From CAZWEZ01 sp964632795 (GTDB taxonomy: Bacteria; Pseudomonadota; Alphaproteobacteria; Rhodospirillales; 2-02-FULL-58-16): a DNA stretch of 38,253 bases. Position numbers and translations under genes: made by a program. A model generated the notes under the pieces. It searched no databases. It worked only from the letters and a program-made list of their open reading frames with translations, and was not told the origin of the DNA. The stretch spans positions 1-38,253 of the forward strand of contig CAZWEZ010000028.1 in assembly GCA_964632795.1 (NCBI GenBank). The letters are read 5' to 3'. Positions 22,485 through 30,399 of this stretch are shown here, piece by piece. Position 1 is the stretch's first letter. Every line of letters starts with the position of its first letter.

Positions 22485-24644
22485 TCAATCCGATGACTTG
22501 ACCCCGTATCCCGGCGAGAAGGGGAGACTCAGTGCGAAGAGGTCGCGCAACGCCTTGGCGTCGCCGACCTCGACCTTCTCGGTGCCGGCGCCGTCGACGA
22601 TCACGATCCGCTCCCCGGCGATGGTGACCCTCAGCAACACCGGCTCGCCGTAGCCGTGGTGGAGGCCGAGGAAGGTCCGGGCGTCGAAGCCCAGGCAGCG
22701 GGCCCGGGCCCGGTCCTCGAGGCGGAACAGGCCCAAATCGAGGCGTCCCGGCTCGCCGTCGCCCAAGCGCGGCGCGGCGTGGGCGCGGACCGACCGGTAG
22801 GCGTCCCGGGCCGCCGGCGACGGGGTGTAGACGTAGCTCCCGAGGTCGGCGATCCAGTCCTCGCCGTCGATGTTGAGCTCGACCGCCAACTGGTCGTTGT
22901 GGGCGTGGCCGCCGTTGCCGCCCTGGCCCACCGGGCCGCAGCGGACCGAGAGGAAGAAGCGCTCGCTGCGCCAGATGAAGAGCCCGAAGTCGGGATAGGC
23001 GATGGCCTGCAGTCCCTCCACCACCGCCGGCTCGGGAAGCCGGATCACGATCTCCCGGCCTGCCCTTCGTAAGGCTTCGGGAGGCGGGTCGGCAGCCGGG
23101 ACCGTCCGCCCCACCGCCCGGGGCTTGGTGGCGGCGGGGACGATCCGGCGACCGCCGGCCAGCCCCGCCACGACGGCGCTTTCCAGCGCCCCCTCGGGGC
23201 CGGCGAAGGCGGCCAGGTCGTCGCGTCCGAACAGCCCGTTGACGGCGGCCACCAGCTCCCGGTGGTCCAGCGGGTCCTCGAGCGGCGCGCCGCCGCCATC
23301 CAGGGGCGGCGGGCGAAGCTTGAACAGCCGGCCGCTGTCGTTGTCGCCGATCTGGACCACCCGGCGGTTGGGCTTGGTGGCGTGCATCGAGAACTCGGCC
23401 ATCCGCTCGAGGCGCCGGAAGTACCATTCGGGGAACGGCGAGGGCGGTCCCGCCCCGGGCCCCGGCATCGGGTATAGGTCCACCGGGGCCGGGGGCAGCG
23501 GCGGGTGGCGGTCCCACCCCCGGTGGTCGTATTCGGCCAGCGCCCGCTTCCGGTCCTCGGGCAGGCCGAGGACCAGGGCGGTGGCGTAGACCGCCATCTC
23601 GCCCGACAGCCGGTGGTAGGCGGTGGAGGCCTCGAAGTTGGCGCCGTCGTCGGTGAACTGGCGTTCGACCTCGGCCACCAACTGGCGGACGGCGAAGGCC
23701 AGCCAGCGGTCGCTCTCGGGGGTCCGGGGCAGGTAGGCGGCGACGAACAGCAGGCCGACGATGTCGGCCAGGTAGTGGTTGGCGCGGTGGCTGTCGTGCC
23801 ATTCCAGGTTGGCCGCGATGTGGCGGCCGTGGGCCACCAGGCCGGCCGCCGCCTCGGCCAGGAACGGCGGATCGAAGACGGCGCCGTGGCGGCGCAGCAA
23901 ATCCAGCCCCAGGGCCAGGTTGGCGGCGCGGATGGCGACGTCCATCGGACACGCCCAGTTGACCCCGAAGCGGGGCGGGTTGGCGGCCAGGAAATCGAGC
24001 ACCTGGTGGCGGAACTCGGCCCGGTAGGCGTCGCGCGGCGCCAACCCGGGGGCCCCCGAGCCGGCGAGGGCGAAGGCCCAGGCCAGGGGCGCCAGGTGCT
24101 GGAGGCGGGCCAGTTCCCACGGCACCTTGACGTCGACCCCGGGCAGGTGGCCGTAGCGGATGGTCCCCGACAGGCGGCGTTCCGACCACCGGTAGCCGGA
24201 CTTGAAATCGAGCTGCCAGTCGATGGGCCGGTAGCCGGGGGCGATCAGCGCCCGGATGGCGGCGGACCGCTCCCGGTTGCCCGGCGACAGGGGGTGGGGG
24301 TGGGGCGGCCCGGGGGGGTGGCGGTGGCCCTCGAAGCCCGGGCACGCCATCGAGTGCTCGACCCTCAGCCAGCCCGACCCCAGGAGGTCGAAGCGGTGCT
24401 CGAGGACCCGTTCGGCGAAGGCGGCGGCGCGCTCGGCCAGGGGGGTCAAAAGCTCGCCGCCGACCTCGGGGGCGTAGCCGGCGAGATCGCCGCCGGCCGG
24501 CGGATCGGGGAAGGTGTTCACCCGGTAGTCCCACGCCTCCCGGAGATAGGCCCCGACCACCCGCCGGCCGTGCCGCCAGCCCTTGGCGGCGGCGACGTGG
24601 GGCGGCAGGGTGAGGGCGTACTTGACTAGGTGGGGAAGGCTCAT
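22485..24644 (-). CDS. Heparinase II/III-family protein (predicted polysaccharide lyase)
   Basis: This 719-residue protein has an alpha-helical toroid N-terminal half and a beta-sandwich C-terminal half. Expected catalytic-type segments are WHDSHRANHYLADIVGLLF, a tyrosine in FEASTAYHRLSGEM, and the Heparinase II/III C-terminal signature GGHAHNDQLAVELNIDGEDW followed by IADLGSYVYTPSP. Such enzymes cleave uronic-acid-containing polymers, and many relatives sit in cell-surface polysaccharide loci. I see no clear signal peptide, which is unusual for an enzyme acting on extracellular polymer. GAGG lies just before the ATG. It is 62 nt upstream of the amidohydrolase gene on the same strand. Confidence 0.85.
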   Translation of the reverse strand: MSLPHLVKYALTLPPHVAAAKGWRHGRRVVGAYLREAWDYRVNTFPDPPAGGDLAGYAPEVGGELLTPLAERAAAFAERVLEHRFDLLGSGWLRVEHSMACPGFEGHRHPPGPPHPHPLSPGNRERSAAIRALIAPGYRPIDWQLDFKSGYRWSERRLSGTIRYGHLPGVDVKVPWELARLQHLAPLAWAFALAGSGAPGLAPRDAYRAEFRHQVLDFLAANPPRFGVNWACPMDVAIRAANLALGLDLLRRHGAVFDPPFLAEAAAGLVAHGRHIAANLEWHDSHRANHYLADIVGLLFVAAYLPRTPESDRWLAFAVRQLVAEVERQFTDDGANFEASTAYHRLSGEMAVYATALVLGLPEDRKRALAEYDHRGWDRHPPLPPAPVDLYPMPGPGAGPPSPFPEWYFRRLERMAEFSMHATKPNRRVVQIGDNDSGRLFKLRPPPLDGGGAPLEDPLDHRELVAAVNGLFGRDDLAAFAGPEGALESAVVAGLAGGRRIVPAATKPRAVGRTVPAADPPPEALRRAGREIVIRLPEPAVVEGLQAIAYPDFGLFIWRSERFFLSVRCGPVGQGGNGGHAHNDQLAVELNIDGEDWIADLGSYVYTPSPAARDAYRSVRAHAAPRLGDGEPGRLDLGLFRLEDRARARCLGFDARTFLGLHHGYGEPVLLRVTIAGERIVIVDGAGTEKVEVGDAKALRDLFALSLPFSPGYGVKSSD

Positions 24645-24769
24645 GGCGCCTCGGCCTCATGATCTCCGCGGCCCGGTTATCTTATGCGGTGGGCGGGAGA
24701 TCGGCAATCCCCGGCCATGACAGGGGGTTGTGGCTTGCCAGCCTTCGCCGCCGATCATTATGCTGGGCC

Positions 24770-24847
24770 ATGGGCAAGCGTTTCGTCAGCCTCGACCGTT
24801 ACAGCCCGGACCGGGTGCTCGAGGTTCCGGCGATGGTCGAGCCGTGA
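24770..24847 (+). CDS. Possible short leader ORF coupled to the SDR gene (25 aa)
   Basis: The reading MGKRFVSLDRYSPDR continues to VLEVPAMVEP and stops in a TGA that overlaps the SDR start codon as GTGA. This arrangement often couples translation. I do not recognise the peptide and it could be the tail of a lost gene. No strong ribosome site is visible. Low confidence. Confidence 0.25.
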   Translation: MGKRFVSLDRYSPDRVLEVPAMVEP

Positions 24848-25596
24848 GCGGCGCCCCGCGTTCGCTGGTGGTGGGGGCCTCGGCGGGGCTCGGGCGGGCG
24901 CTCGCCGAGCGCCTGGCCGAAAAGGGCCACGATGTGTTCCTGAGTGCCACGAACGGCCGCGACCTGGAGCCCCTGGCCCGCGACCTGGCGCTTCGCCACG
25001 GGGTGCGGAGCCACTGGCGGGCGATCGACCTGGGGGCCCCCGACCTCGACCCGGGGGCGCTGCGCGAGGCCGTGCTGGCGGCGCTCGGCGGGCTCGACAA
25101 CCTGTTCCTGATCGCCGGCGTCTCGGACCCCGATGCCGACCGTCCGGGGGCCGACGACGGCTTCCTCGCCCGCATCCTGGCGGTCAACCTGAGCGGCTCG
25201 GTGCGCCTGGTCAACGCCTTCGTCGCCGACTTCGAGCGGGCGGACTCCGGCAACCTGGTCGCCATCGGCTCGGTGGCGGCGGTCCGGGGGCGGCGGCGCA
25301 ACCTCGCCTACGGCGCCGCCAAGCGGGGGCTCGAGTTCTACTTCGAGGGCCTGCGCCATCACCTGGCGGACACCGGCTGCCGGGTCCAGTTCTACCGCTT
25401 CGGCTACCTCGCCACCCGCATGAACTTAGGCCGCAAGCTGCCGTTCCCGGCGCTCGATCCGGCGGCCGGGGCCGAGGCCGTGGTCCGCCGGTTGGGCACC
25501 GATTGCGGGGTCGTCACCGTGCCCGCCTGGTGGTGGCCGATCACCCGGGTGCTTCAAGCCCTGCCCTGGTTCCTGTACCGGAAACTCGATATCTAG
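24844..25596 (+). CDS. Short-chain dehydrogenase/reductase (DprE2-like)
   Basis: This 250-residue NAD(P)-dependent oxidoreductase has the Rossmann glycine motif GASAGLGRAL (11-20), N115 in AVNLSGS, and the catalytic serine S143, tyrosine Y156 and lysine K160 (YGAAK). The C-terminal end with PAWWWPITRVLQALPWFLY is hydrophobic and resembles the membrane-proximal tail of DprE2-type keto-sugar reductases, which work on polyprenyl-phosphate sugars; no DprE1-like partner is encoded here. GTG 24844 is the start because it precedes the glycine motif by ten residues and overlaps an upstream stop. It is divergent from the heparinase gene across 199 nt. Confidence 0.85.
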   Translation: MSGAPRSLVVGASAGLGRALAERLAEKGHDVFLSATNGRDLEPLARDLALRHGVRSHWRAIDLGAPDLDPGALREAVLAALGGLDNLFLIAGVSDPDADRPGADDGFLARILAVNLSGSVRLVNAFVADFERADSGNLVAIGSVAAVRGRRRNLAYGAAKRGLEFYFEGLRHHLADTGCRVQFYRFGYLATRMNLGRKLPFPALDPAAGAEAVVRRLGTDCGVVTVPAWWWPITRVLQALPWFLYRKLDI

Positions 25597-25599
25597 GGC

Positions 25600-25750
25600 G
25601 TCAGCCTGCCTCCGCCGAAGCGAAGCTCCGGCCCGTCGCCCGAAGGCTATGGGCCGCAGGGTGGCTTCGCGCAGGCAGGCGGGCGTAAGCCTGCGTGGCG
25701 TTTGAACGCGGATTGATCGCGTGAGTGCGATCGATCCTGAAATGCTCTAA
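25600..25750. repeat. Composite palindromic repeat region
   Basis: GCCTGCCTCCGCCGAAGCGA (starting 25604) and GCTTCGCGCAGGCAGGC (25664-25680) form an inverted repeat, REP-like in composition. It is followed by GATTGATCGCGTGAGTGCGA and TCGATCCTGAAATGCTCTAA, with GATCGC/GCGATC arms. The block looks like interspersed repeat debris rather than coding sequence and lies between the SDR gene and a gene fragment. Confidence 0.5.
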
Positions 25751-25865
25751 TGGCCTGGTCCGCTACGCCGAGGCCGCCGCCAACCTGCTGACCAGCCCCA
25801 AACTCGACCCCTTCGCCAAGATTCCCGAATTCAAGTTCTGCGCGGTGAAGGTGGAGAAGGTCTGA
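25749..25865 (+). pseudogene. C-terminal fragment of an unidentified gene
   Basis: An open frame reads NGLVRYAEAAANLLTSPKLD, continues with PFAKIPEFKFCAVKVEKV and ends in TGA. Its codon use is that of this genome's genes, yet there is no start or ribosome site and the repeat block abuts its left side. I take it as the tail of a gene disrupted by rearrangement. I could not identify the parent family. The following 25866-25994 is non-coding; its GC content falls from a G-run towards the low-GC island and it shows a small repeat GATTTGCCAAATC. Confidence 0.4.
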
Positions 25866-25994
25866 GGGGGGGGGGAGCGGGTTTCGAGGTGACGAGTACG
25901 GACGCTAGATTTTATCCGAGGGTATTCTTTGACTCGGGGGTATGCGTCAAGCTCTCCTTGATGTGGATGATGTTACAGATTTGCCAAATCTGTA

Positions 25995-26465
25995 TCAGAA
26001 CTCCCAGCCTTCGGACTCCATAAAATCCTCAAGCGTCATGCATGGGATGCCGAAATGGTCGCAGATATTCGGGATTTTCACGGCGTTAGGTCGCAGTTGT
26101 TCCATTGTGACCACAGTGCAATCTGTCACTGCTGCCTTGGCGATAATGAAGGGGTCGGCATTCCTGCCGCCTTTCAACATCTTTTGAAGCTCTATGTTCT
26201 GCTGGAAGTGCGTAACTGCGTATATTCGGGCGACAAACGCTCCTTCTTCAGCGTTCGGTGTCGTGAACAGTTCACCGTTCCGTGCGGCCCACTCTCGCAT
26301 GCTTTCAATCGAGGAGTCTTCTATTTCGTGAAGGACTTCACGGGTTGAGATAATATCACCGTTGACGACCAGCTCGTCGAAACACTGCCAAAGGCTAGGA
26401 AATCGGCGTCGATAGTAGTTCTTGAAAAGCGTTGACAGCGGAGAGTTATCAAACACATAGATCAT
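25995..26465 (-). CDS. DUF4411 PIN-like protein (probable toxin)
   Basis: This 156-residue protein matches the DUF4411 family, a PIN-like nuclease group. The acidic residues expected at the active site are D6 (MIYVFDNSPL), E43/E47 (REVLHEIED) and D104 (NADPFIIAKA); the terminal beta/alpha block IPNICDHFGIPCMTLEDF also fits. PIN-domain proteins cut RNA, often tRNA, and usually act as toxins. Its start ATG overlaps the stop of the XRE-ImmA gene by 4 nt. Base composition is clearly less GC-rich than the neighbours, pointing to acquisition by transfer. Toxicity here is inferred from family and context. Confidence 0.82.
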   Translation of the reverse strand: MIYVFDNSPLSTLFKNYYRRRFPSLWQCFDELVVNGDIISTREVLHEIEDSSIESMREWAARNGELFTTPNAEEGAFVARIYAVTHFQQNIELQKMLKGGRNADPFIIAKAAVTDCTVVTMEQLRPNAVKIPNICDHFGIPCMTLEDFMESEGWEF

Positions 26466-27598
26466 GTTTCCCCCCGCGAGAAATACTCTTCCAGGGTTCC
26501 AACGTTCCGAGGCTTGAAGTTGAGATATTCGGCTAGTTGGTTCTGATCTATTCGGTTTTGATGATAATGTTTCAGGGCAAGTTCAATATATCCTCGACCT
26601 AAGTAGGCGATTTGGTTCCAGTAGTAGTCTCCACCGCCCCCTGCTTGGCGTTGATCCGCCCAACGGGCAGCGGCCTCAGTGTAAGCAGTCTCCCCTATCA
26701 GCCCTCGATCGAGAAATATGCGGTAGATAAACTCACGGCTCACGTGAAAGCGTGCAGCCAGAAGTTCAGCGGTTTTTTCGCTCGGATCGAGCCCGGCAAA
26801 GGCGTCTCGGAAGGCTGCTTCAGGCACCAGAAATTGTGCGGCAAATCGGTTGCAAATGATTTCAATACGACGTGCGGGAGCGGGTAGAGTAGGGATGTAT
26901 TCATCCCCAATCGTGTCGATTCCGCTTGTGTGAAACAGGAGATGTGCAAGCTCATGGAAGTGAGTGAAAATCTGGCGCGTTTTGGCCGCACTGTTGTTCA
27001 CGTAGATGATCGGAAAGATCTCATCATAGAGGCAGAAGCCCGAGTATTCAGGCACGCGGAAAGCGTCTTTGAAAACAAAAACGCCGATGTCTAACAGTGC
27101 TTGTCGCCAGTTCTTAAGAGCATCATCATCCGTACCCCACGAACACTGCTCTTCAAGCGAAATGCCGATGTACTCGCGCACCTCGTGGGCCATGACCTCT
27201 AGACTTATGTCCACCGGGAATTCGAGATCGCGCGTTATCAAACGTTCAGCGGGGTTTTGCCCTTGGCATAGCTCGGATAAGTTGATTTGTAGGGCGCTTG
27301 CTTTCCTCAAAAGGAATTGAACCTGCCGAGGGATTTGTGCAAATTCTGCTGCTGATAGGGTGCGGAATGACTCGCTGATTTGCGGCAAATCTGGCGGCTC
27401 TGGAAAGAAGAAAACTGCAATCGGCAACTTGAATGTATCGGCAAGCCGTTCGAGTTGCGGGTAAGTTGGAAAAGTTTCTCCAGCCTCCCATGCCGCGATC
27501 TTCGCGAAATTTTCCGTAGCCTCTTCCAGAGAGAACCCGGCACGCTCACGCGCCCAGGTAATCACGCTCGGCGTGACAGGAATTTGCTCTCTAGCCAT
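26462..27598 (-). CDS. XRE-family regulator with ImmA/IrrE metallopeptidase domain
   Basis: This 378-residue protein fuses an N-terminal XRE helix-turn-helix (about 8-60, ITWARERAGFSLEEATENF and FPTYPQLERLADTF) to an ImmA/IrrE zinc peptidase. The zinc motif is HELAH (215-219) with upstream KTRQIFTHF, and RRIEIICNRFAAQFLVPE supplies the third ligand region. Such proteins are paired with DUF4411 or similar toxins and are thought to act as antitoxin or regulated protease. No ribosome site precedes ATG 27598; instead an upstream mini-ORF runs into the start, which may couple translation. Lower-GC composition than flanks marks a transferred pair. Confidence 0.88.
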   Translation of the reverse strand: MAREQIPVTPSVITWARERAGFSLEEATENFAKIAAWEAGETFPTYPQLERLADTFKLPIAVFFFPEPPDLPQISESFRTLSAAEFAQIPRQVQFLLRKASALQINLSELCQGQNPAERLITRDLEFPVDISLEVMAHEVREYIGISLEEQCSWGTDDDALKNWRQALLDIGVFVFKDAFRVPEYSGFCLYDEIFPIIYVNNSAAKTRQIFTHFHELAHLLFHTSGIDTIGDEYIPTLPAPARRIEIICNRFAAQFLVPEAAFRDAFAGLDPSEKTAELLAARFHVSREFIYRIFLDRGLIGETAYTEAAARWADQRQAGGGGDYYWNQIAYLGRGYIELALKHYHQNRIDQNQLAEYLNFKPRNVGTLEEYFSRGET

Positions 27599-27713
27599 GC
27601 GTCACACTGTGGTGGTTGTGCCTGACCATTTTAATCAACTGTTCGGCAGTCTTGCGATTGCATCCCAAAAGCGAGGCCATGCCAGACACAGTTCCTCGGC
27701 CAGAATCCACCAT
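27591..27713 (-). CDS. Possible 40-residue helix-turn-helix mini-protein
   Basis: From ATG 27713 a 40-residue frame runs MVDSGRGTVSGMASLLGCNR then KTAEQLIKMVRHNHHSVTHG. The stretch TVSGMASLLGCNRKTAEQLI looks like a homeodomain-type helix-turn-helix. Its ATG lies at the start predicted for the promoter at 27719-27747, so it would be a leaderless message, and its last codons overlap the XRE-ImmA start by 8 nt. It could be an autoregulator, a translation-coupling leader, or the tail of a broken transposase/regulator. No ribosome site is visible. The region 27748-27827 shows nothing else. Confidence 0.4.
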   Translation of the reverse strand: MVDSGRGTVSGMASLLGCNRKTAEQLIKMVRHNHHSVTHG

Positions 27714-27718
27714 GGCAA

Positions 27719-27747
27719 ATACTATGGCGTACTTGCTCCTCTGTCAA
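27719..27747 (-). promoter_or_regulatory. Sigma70-like promoter of the XRE-ImmA/DUF4411 operon
   Basis: On the minus strand a perfect -35 TTGACA (27747-27742) and a -10 TAGTAT (27724-27719) are separated by 17 nt. The expected start is at 27712-27713, coincident with the mini-ORF ATG. No other promoter of this quality is seen before the XRE-ImmA gene. Confidence 0.6.
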
Positions 27748-27827
27748 AGCCGGGGCAAACGTGTTGCTTGCCGCGCCGCCTTGTGGCTCTCAGGCCCACA
27801 TGGGCCCGCTTTGCGCCGTGAATCCCC

Positions 27828-28682
27828 CTACCCTCTCCGCCCCAGCACCTGGCTTTCGAGCCAGTTGCGGATTTCGGTGTAGCGGGTGTCTTGGTCCAGG
27901 ATGTCGTCGTCGATGCCGAGCAGCCAGGCGAGGTCGCGGCGGGCGGGGTCTTGGTGGAGGGTGTCGAGCAGGGCGGCGTGTTTGGCCACCGCCGCCTCGT
28001 CCTTATGAAAGCCCTGTTCGACCATCGGGGTCTTGAACCGTTCGTACAGCCGGGCGAGCTGGGGGAGGTCGAATTCGGGGTGGTACTGGAGGCCCCAGAA
28101 GGTGCCGCCATACGCGGTGATGGACAGGGCCTGGACCCGGCTGTGGGGGTTGGCGGCCAGCACCACGGCGCCCGGCGGCAGGGCGGCGATCTCGTCGAAG
28201 TGGATGGCGAAGGAATCGAACGGCCCGGCGCGGCCCCGGAACATGGGGTGGGCGCGGCCCTCGGGCGTCAGTTCGATCTTGCGCGCAAAGCCGATCTCGC
28301 GGCCCCGGGGGCTGGCGGCGACGACGCCTCCGGCGGCCACCGCGGCGACCTGCACCGCCCAGCAACTGCCGAAGAAGGGGACCTTGGCCTCGAACACGGC
28401 GCGGGCGAAGTCGACCTGGCGGCGAACCTCGGGCACGTCGTTGAAGGCCCGCAGCCCCGAGCCGCCGACCACCACCCCGTCGTAATCGGCCAGCGCGGCG
28501 CCGGCGGGCAACACGCAGTCGGGGTCGGCGGCGCACAGGATGTCGGTTATTGCCCCGGGCACGATGTGCTCGATCACCCGGACGTACAGGTCGGCCCCGT
28601 TGACGCCGCCATATCTGGTCATCTCGGCGCAGGCGGCGCGGGTGTTGCCCTCGACCACCAGCAGGCGCGGCGCGCCGCCCAT
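27828..28682 (-). CDS. Class I glutamine amidotransferase-like protein, paralogue 2
   Basis: This 284-residue protein has the triad-type glutamine amidotransferase fold: nucleophile C107 in FFGSCWAVQ, H201 and E203 in GLQYHPEF. The oxyanion region VVVGGSGLRAFND precedes it. It is closest in outline to GMP-synthase-like stand-alone GATases or gamma-glutamyl hydrolases (puuD-like). A C-terminal extension of about 70 residues ends in LAWLLGIDDDILDQDTRYTE and is shared with the adjacent paralogue (28690-29553). The gene follows it with a 7-nt gap. Substrate unknown; it may release ammonia or hydrolyse a gamma-glutamyl bond. Confidence 0.85.
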   Translation of the reverse strand: MGGAPRLLVVEGNTRAACAEMTRYGGVNGADLYVRVIEHIVPGAITDILCAADPDCVLPAGAALADYDGVVVGGSGLRAFNDVPEVRRQVDFARAVFEAKVPFFGSCWAVQVAAVAAGGVVAASPRGREIGFARKIELTPEGRAHPMFRGRAGPFDSFAIHFDEIAALPPGAVVLAANPHSRVQALSITAYGGTFWGLQYHPEFDLPQLARLYERFKTPMVEQGFHKDEAAVAKHAALLDTLHQDPARRDLAWLLGIDDDILDQDTRYTEIRNWLESQVLGRRG

Positions 28683-28689
28683 CGCCGGA

Positions 28690-29553
28690 CTAGCGCCTCC
28701 GGGCCATGGTCGGCAGGACCGACCGCTCGAGCCAGTTGCGGACCTCGATCACCCGGACGTCCTCATTCAGCACGTCGTCGTCGATGCCCAGCAGCCAGGC
28801 GATGTCGCCGCGGCCCGAATCCTTATGCAGGGTCTCCAGCAGCTCAACGTAGTCGAGCGCCGCCTGGCGGTCGGCGAAGAAGCCGAGCTCCTTCAACTTG
28901 TCGATCCGGCAATAGGTCAGCCGGGCCATCTCTCTGAGATCGTATTCGGGGTGGTACTGGAGCCCCCAGAACACCCCGCCGTCATGAACCACCGACACCG
29001 CCTGGACCGGGGTGAAGGCGTTGCCGGCCAGGCATACGGCGCCCGACGGCAGATGGGTGATCTCGTCGACGTGGCTGATGAAGGCGTCGAACACCGAGGC
29101 CTTGCCGTCGTACATGGGATGGCCCCGGCCCTCGGGCGTCAGGGCGATCTTGCGGGCGATGCCCATCTCGCGGCCGCGCGGGTTGGCGGCGACCATGCCC
29201 CCGGCCGCCACCACCGCGATCTGCGCCGCCCAGCAGCTGCCGAAGCCGGGAATGCCGGCGCCAAAGGCGGCGCGGGCGAAGTCGATCTGGGCGCGGACCT
29301 CGGGCACGTCCTCGAACACGGTCAGGCTGCACCCGGTCCAGGCCACCCCGTCGTAGTCGGCCAGCGCCGAGCCCCGGGGCAGGGCGACCCCGGGGTCGGC
29401 CGGATAGACGATCTCGCAGCGGGCCCCGGGCAGGATTTTCTCGAGCATGGCGGCGTAGAGGTTGCCGGCCAGCGAGGCGCCGCCGGCCCGCAGCTCGTCG
29501 CGGGCCTTCCTGGTGTAGCCTTCGATGACCAGAATGCGGGGGTCGGCGGTCAT
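28690..29553 (-). CDS. Class I glutamine amidotransferase-like protein, paralogue 1
   Basis: This 287-residue protein has C107 in GFGSCWAAQ, H201 and E203 in GLQYHPEY at exactly the same positions as its neighbour, and the same C-terminal extension (IAWLLGIDDDVLNEDVRVIE). The two are clearly tandem duplicates that have diverged: here a cysteine-containing AWTGCSLTVFED replaces VVGGSGLRAFND. Both keep the full triad, so both should be active. ATG overlaps the stop of the HAD hydrolase gene by 4 nt, so HAD and both amidotransferases form a three-gene operon. Confidence 0.85.
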   Translation of the reverse strand: MTADPRILVIEGYTRKARDELRAGGASLAGNLYAAMLEKILPGARCEIVYPADPGVALPRGSALADYDGVAWTGCSLTVFEDVPEVRAQIDFARAAFGAGIPGFGSCWAAQIAVVAAGGMVAANPRGREMGIARKIALTPEGRGHPMYDGKASVFDAFISHVDEITHLPSGAVCLAGNAFTPVQAVSVVHDGGVFWGLQYHPEYDLREMARLTYCRIDKLKELGFFADRQAALDYVELLETLHKDSGRGDIAWLLGIDDDVLNEDVRVIEVRNWLERSVLPTMARRR

Positions 29554-30329
29554 GGTGTGGGTCCTCTGTTTCCTCCGGCCAGCGAATCAATGGCCGCCGG
29601 CAGGTCGGCGTGACGCGCGCACACGGCGTCGGCCGAGGTGGTGTCCGCATCGACGTCGCGGGTCGCGGTGAACAGCACCGCCTTCATGCCCAGCGCCTGG
29701 GGGCCCTTGACGTCGTTGTGGTCGCGGTCGCCGACGTGGACCATCTCGGGGATCTCGACGCCGAGCTGACGGGCCGCGGCGGCGAACATCGCCCGGTGGG
29801 GCTTGGCGTGTCCGACCTCGTCGGAGAAGGCGAAACCCGAGAAGTACCGCTTGAGGCCGTGGTTCTCCAGCAGCCGTCGCAGCCCGCTGCCCGGGGTGAC
29901 GATGGCGTCCGAGACGATGCACAGCTTGTAGCGCCCGGCCAGGTCCTCCAGCGCCTTCTTAACCCCGGGGATGGGGTCGGGCGGGATATCGACCTCCATC
30001 CGGCCCAGCGCCTCGACCACGCCGGCCATTTCGGCCTCGGGCAGGTCGCGGCCCAAGCCCTCGAGGATCACCTCGATTCGTTTGCTGACGGTCCAGGTGA
30101 CGGCGTGCTCCTTCCACACGTTGTTGAAGGCGGCCTCGGACACCGACCAGGCCAGCGCGGCCTCCTCGTAGGGAATCGGCCGGTGGCGGTTCAGCGCCTC
30201 CCACACCACGTGGCGGCGTTCCTCGGCCTTGGAGCGCAGTCCCCGCGAAAGGCGCTTGGGCTCGTCGGAATCGTCCTCGACGATGGTGTCCCACAGATCG
30301 AAGGTCACGGCTTTGATCGATGCGCTCAC
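29550..30329 (-). CDS. HAD-superfamily hydrolase
   Basis: This 259-residue protein has the haloacid-dehalogenase motifs: motif I VTFDLWDT (aspartate nucleophile), motif II KLCIVSDA, motif III lysine in GHAKPHRAMF, and motif IV VHVGDRDHNDVKG. It has an alpha-helical cap between motifs I and II, as in subfamily I phosphatases. The start is GTG 30329 with AGGAGA six nucleotides upstream; an in-frame extension to 30395 is arginine/serine-rich and unlikely. First gene of the operon with two amidotransferases. It probably dephosphorylates a small metabolite; a reaction joint with the amidotransferases is inferred from linkage only. Confidence 0.87.
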   Translation of the reverse strand: MSASIKAVTFDLWDTIVEDDSDEPKRLSRGLRSKAEERRHVVWEALNRHRPIPYEEAALAWSVSEAAFNNVWKEHAVTWTVSKRIEVILEGLGRDLPEAEMAGVVEALGRMEVDIPPDPIPGVKKALEDLAGRYKLCIVSDAIVTPGSGLRRLLENHGLKRYFSGFAFSDEVGHAKPHRAMFAAAARQLGVEIPEMVHVGDRDHNDVKGPQALGMKAVLFTATRDVDADTTSADAVCARHADLPAAIDSLAGGNRGPTP

Positions 30330-30399
30330 GGGGAGTCTCCTGGAAACGGTTGGGGAACGGCTCAGGGGTATAATCCGGCGCCGGGACCGTGGCAACCAT

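Noticed and set aside
21259..24660. A single 1133-codon minus-strand frame spanning the amidohydrolase and heparinase regions
   Set aside because: Only the last 388 codons from ATG 22422 look like protein. Upstream it is proline/arginine/glycine-rich and antiparallel to nothing recognisable; the heparinase in another frame explains that DNA.
27722..28111. A 129-codon minus-strand frame covering the end of the amidotransferase and the gap beyond
   Set aside because: It is an out-of-frame shadow of the amidotransferase 3' end; no independent evidence for a gene.
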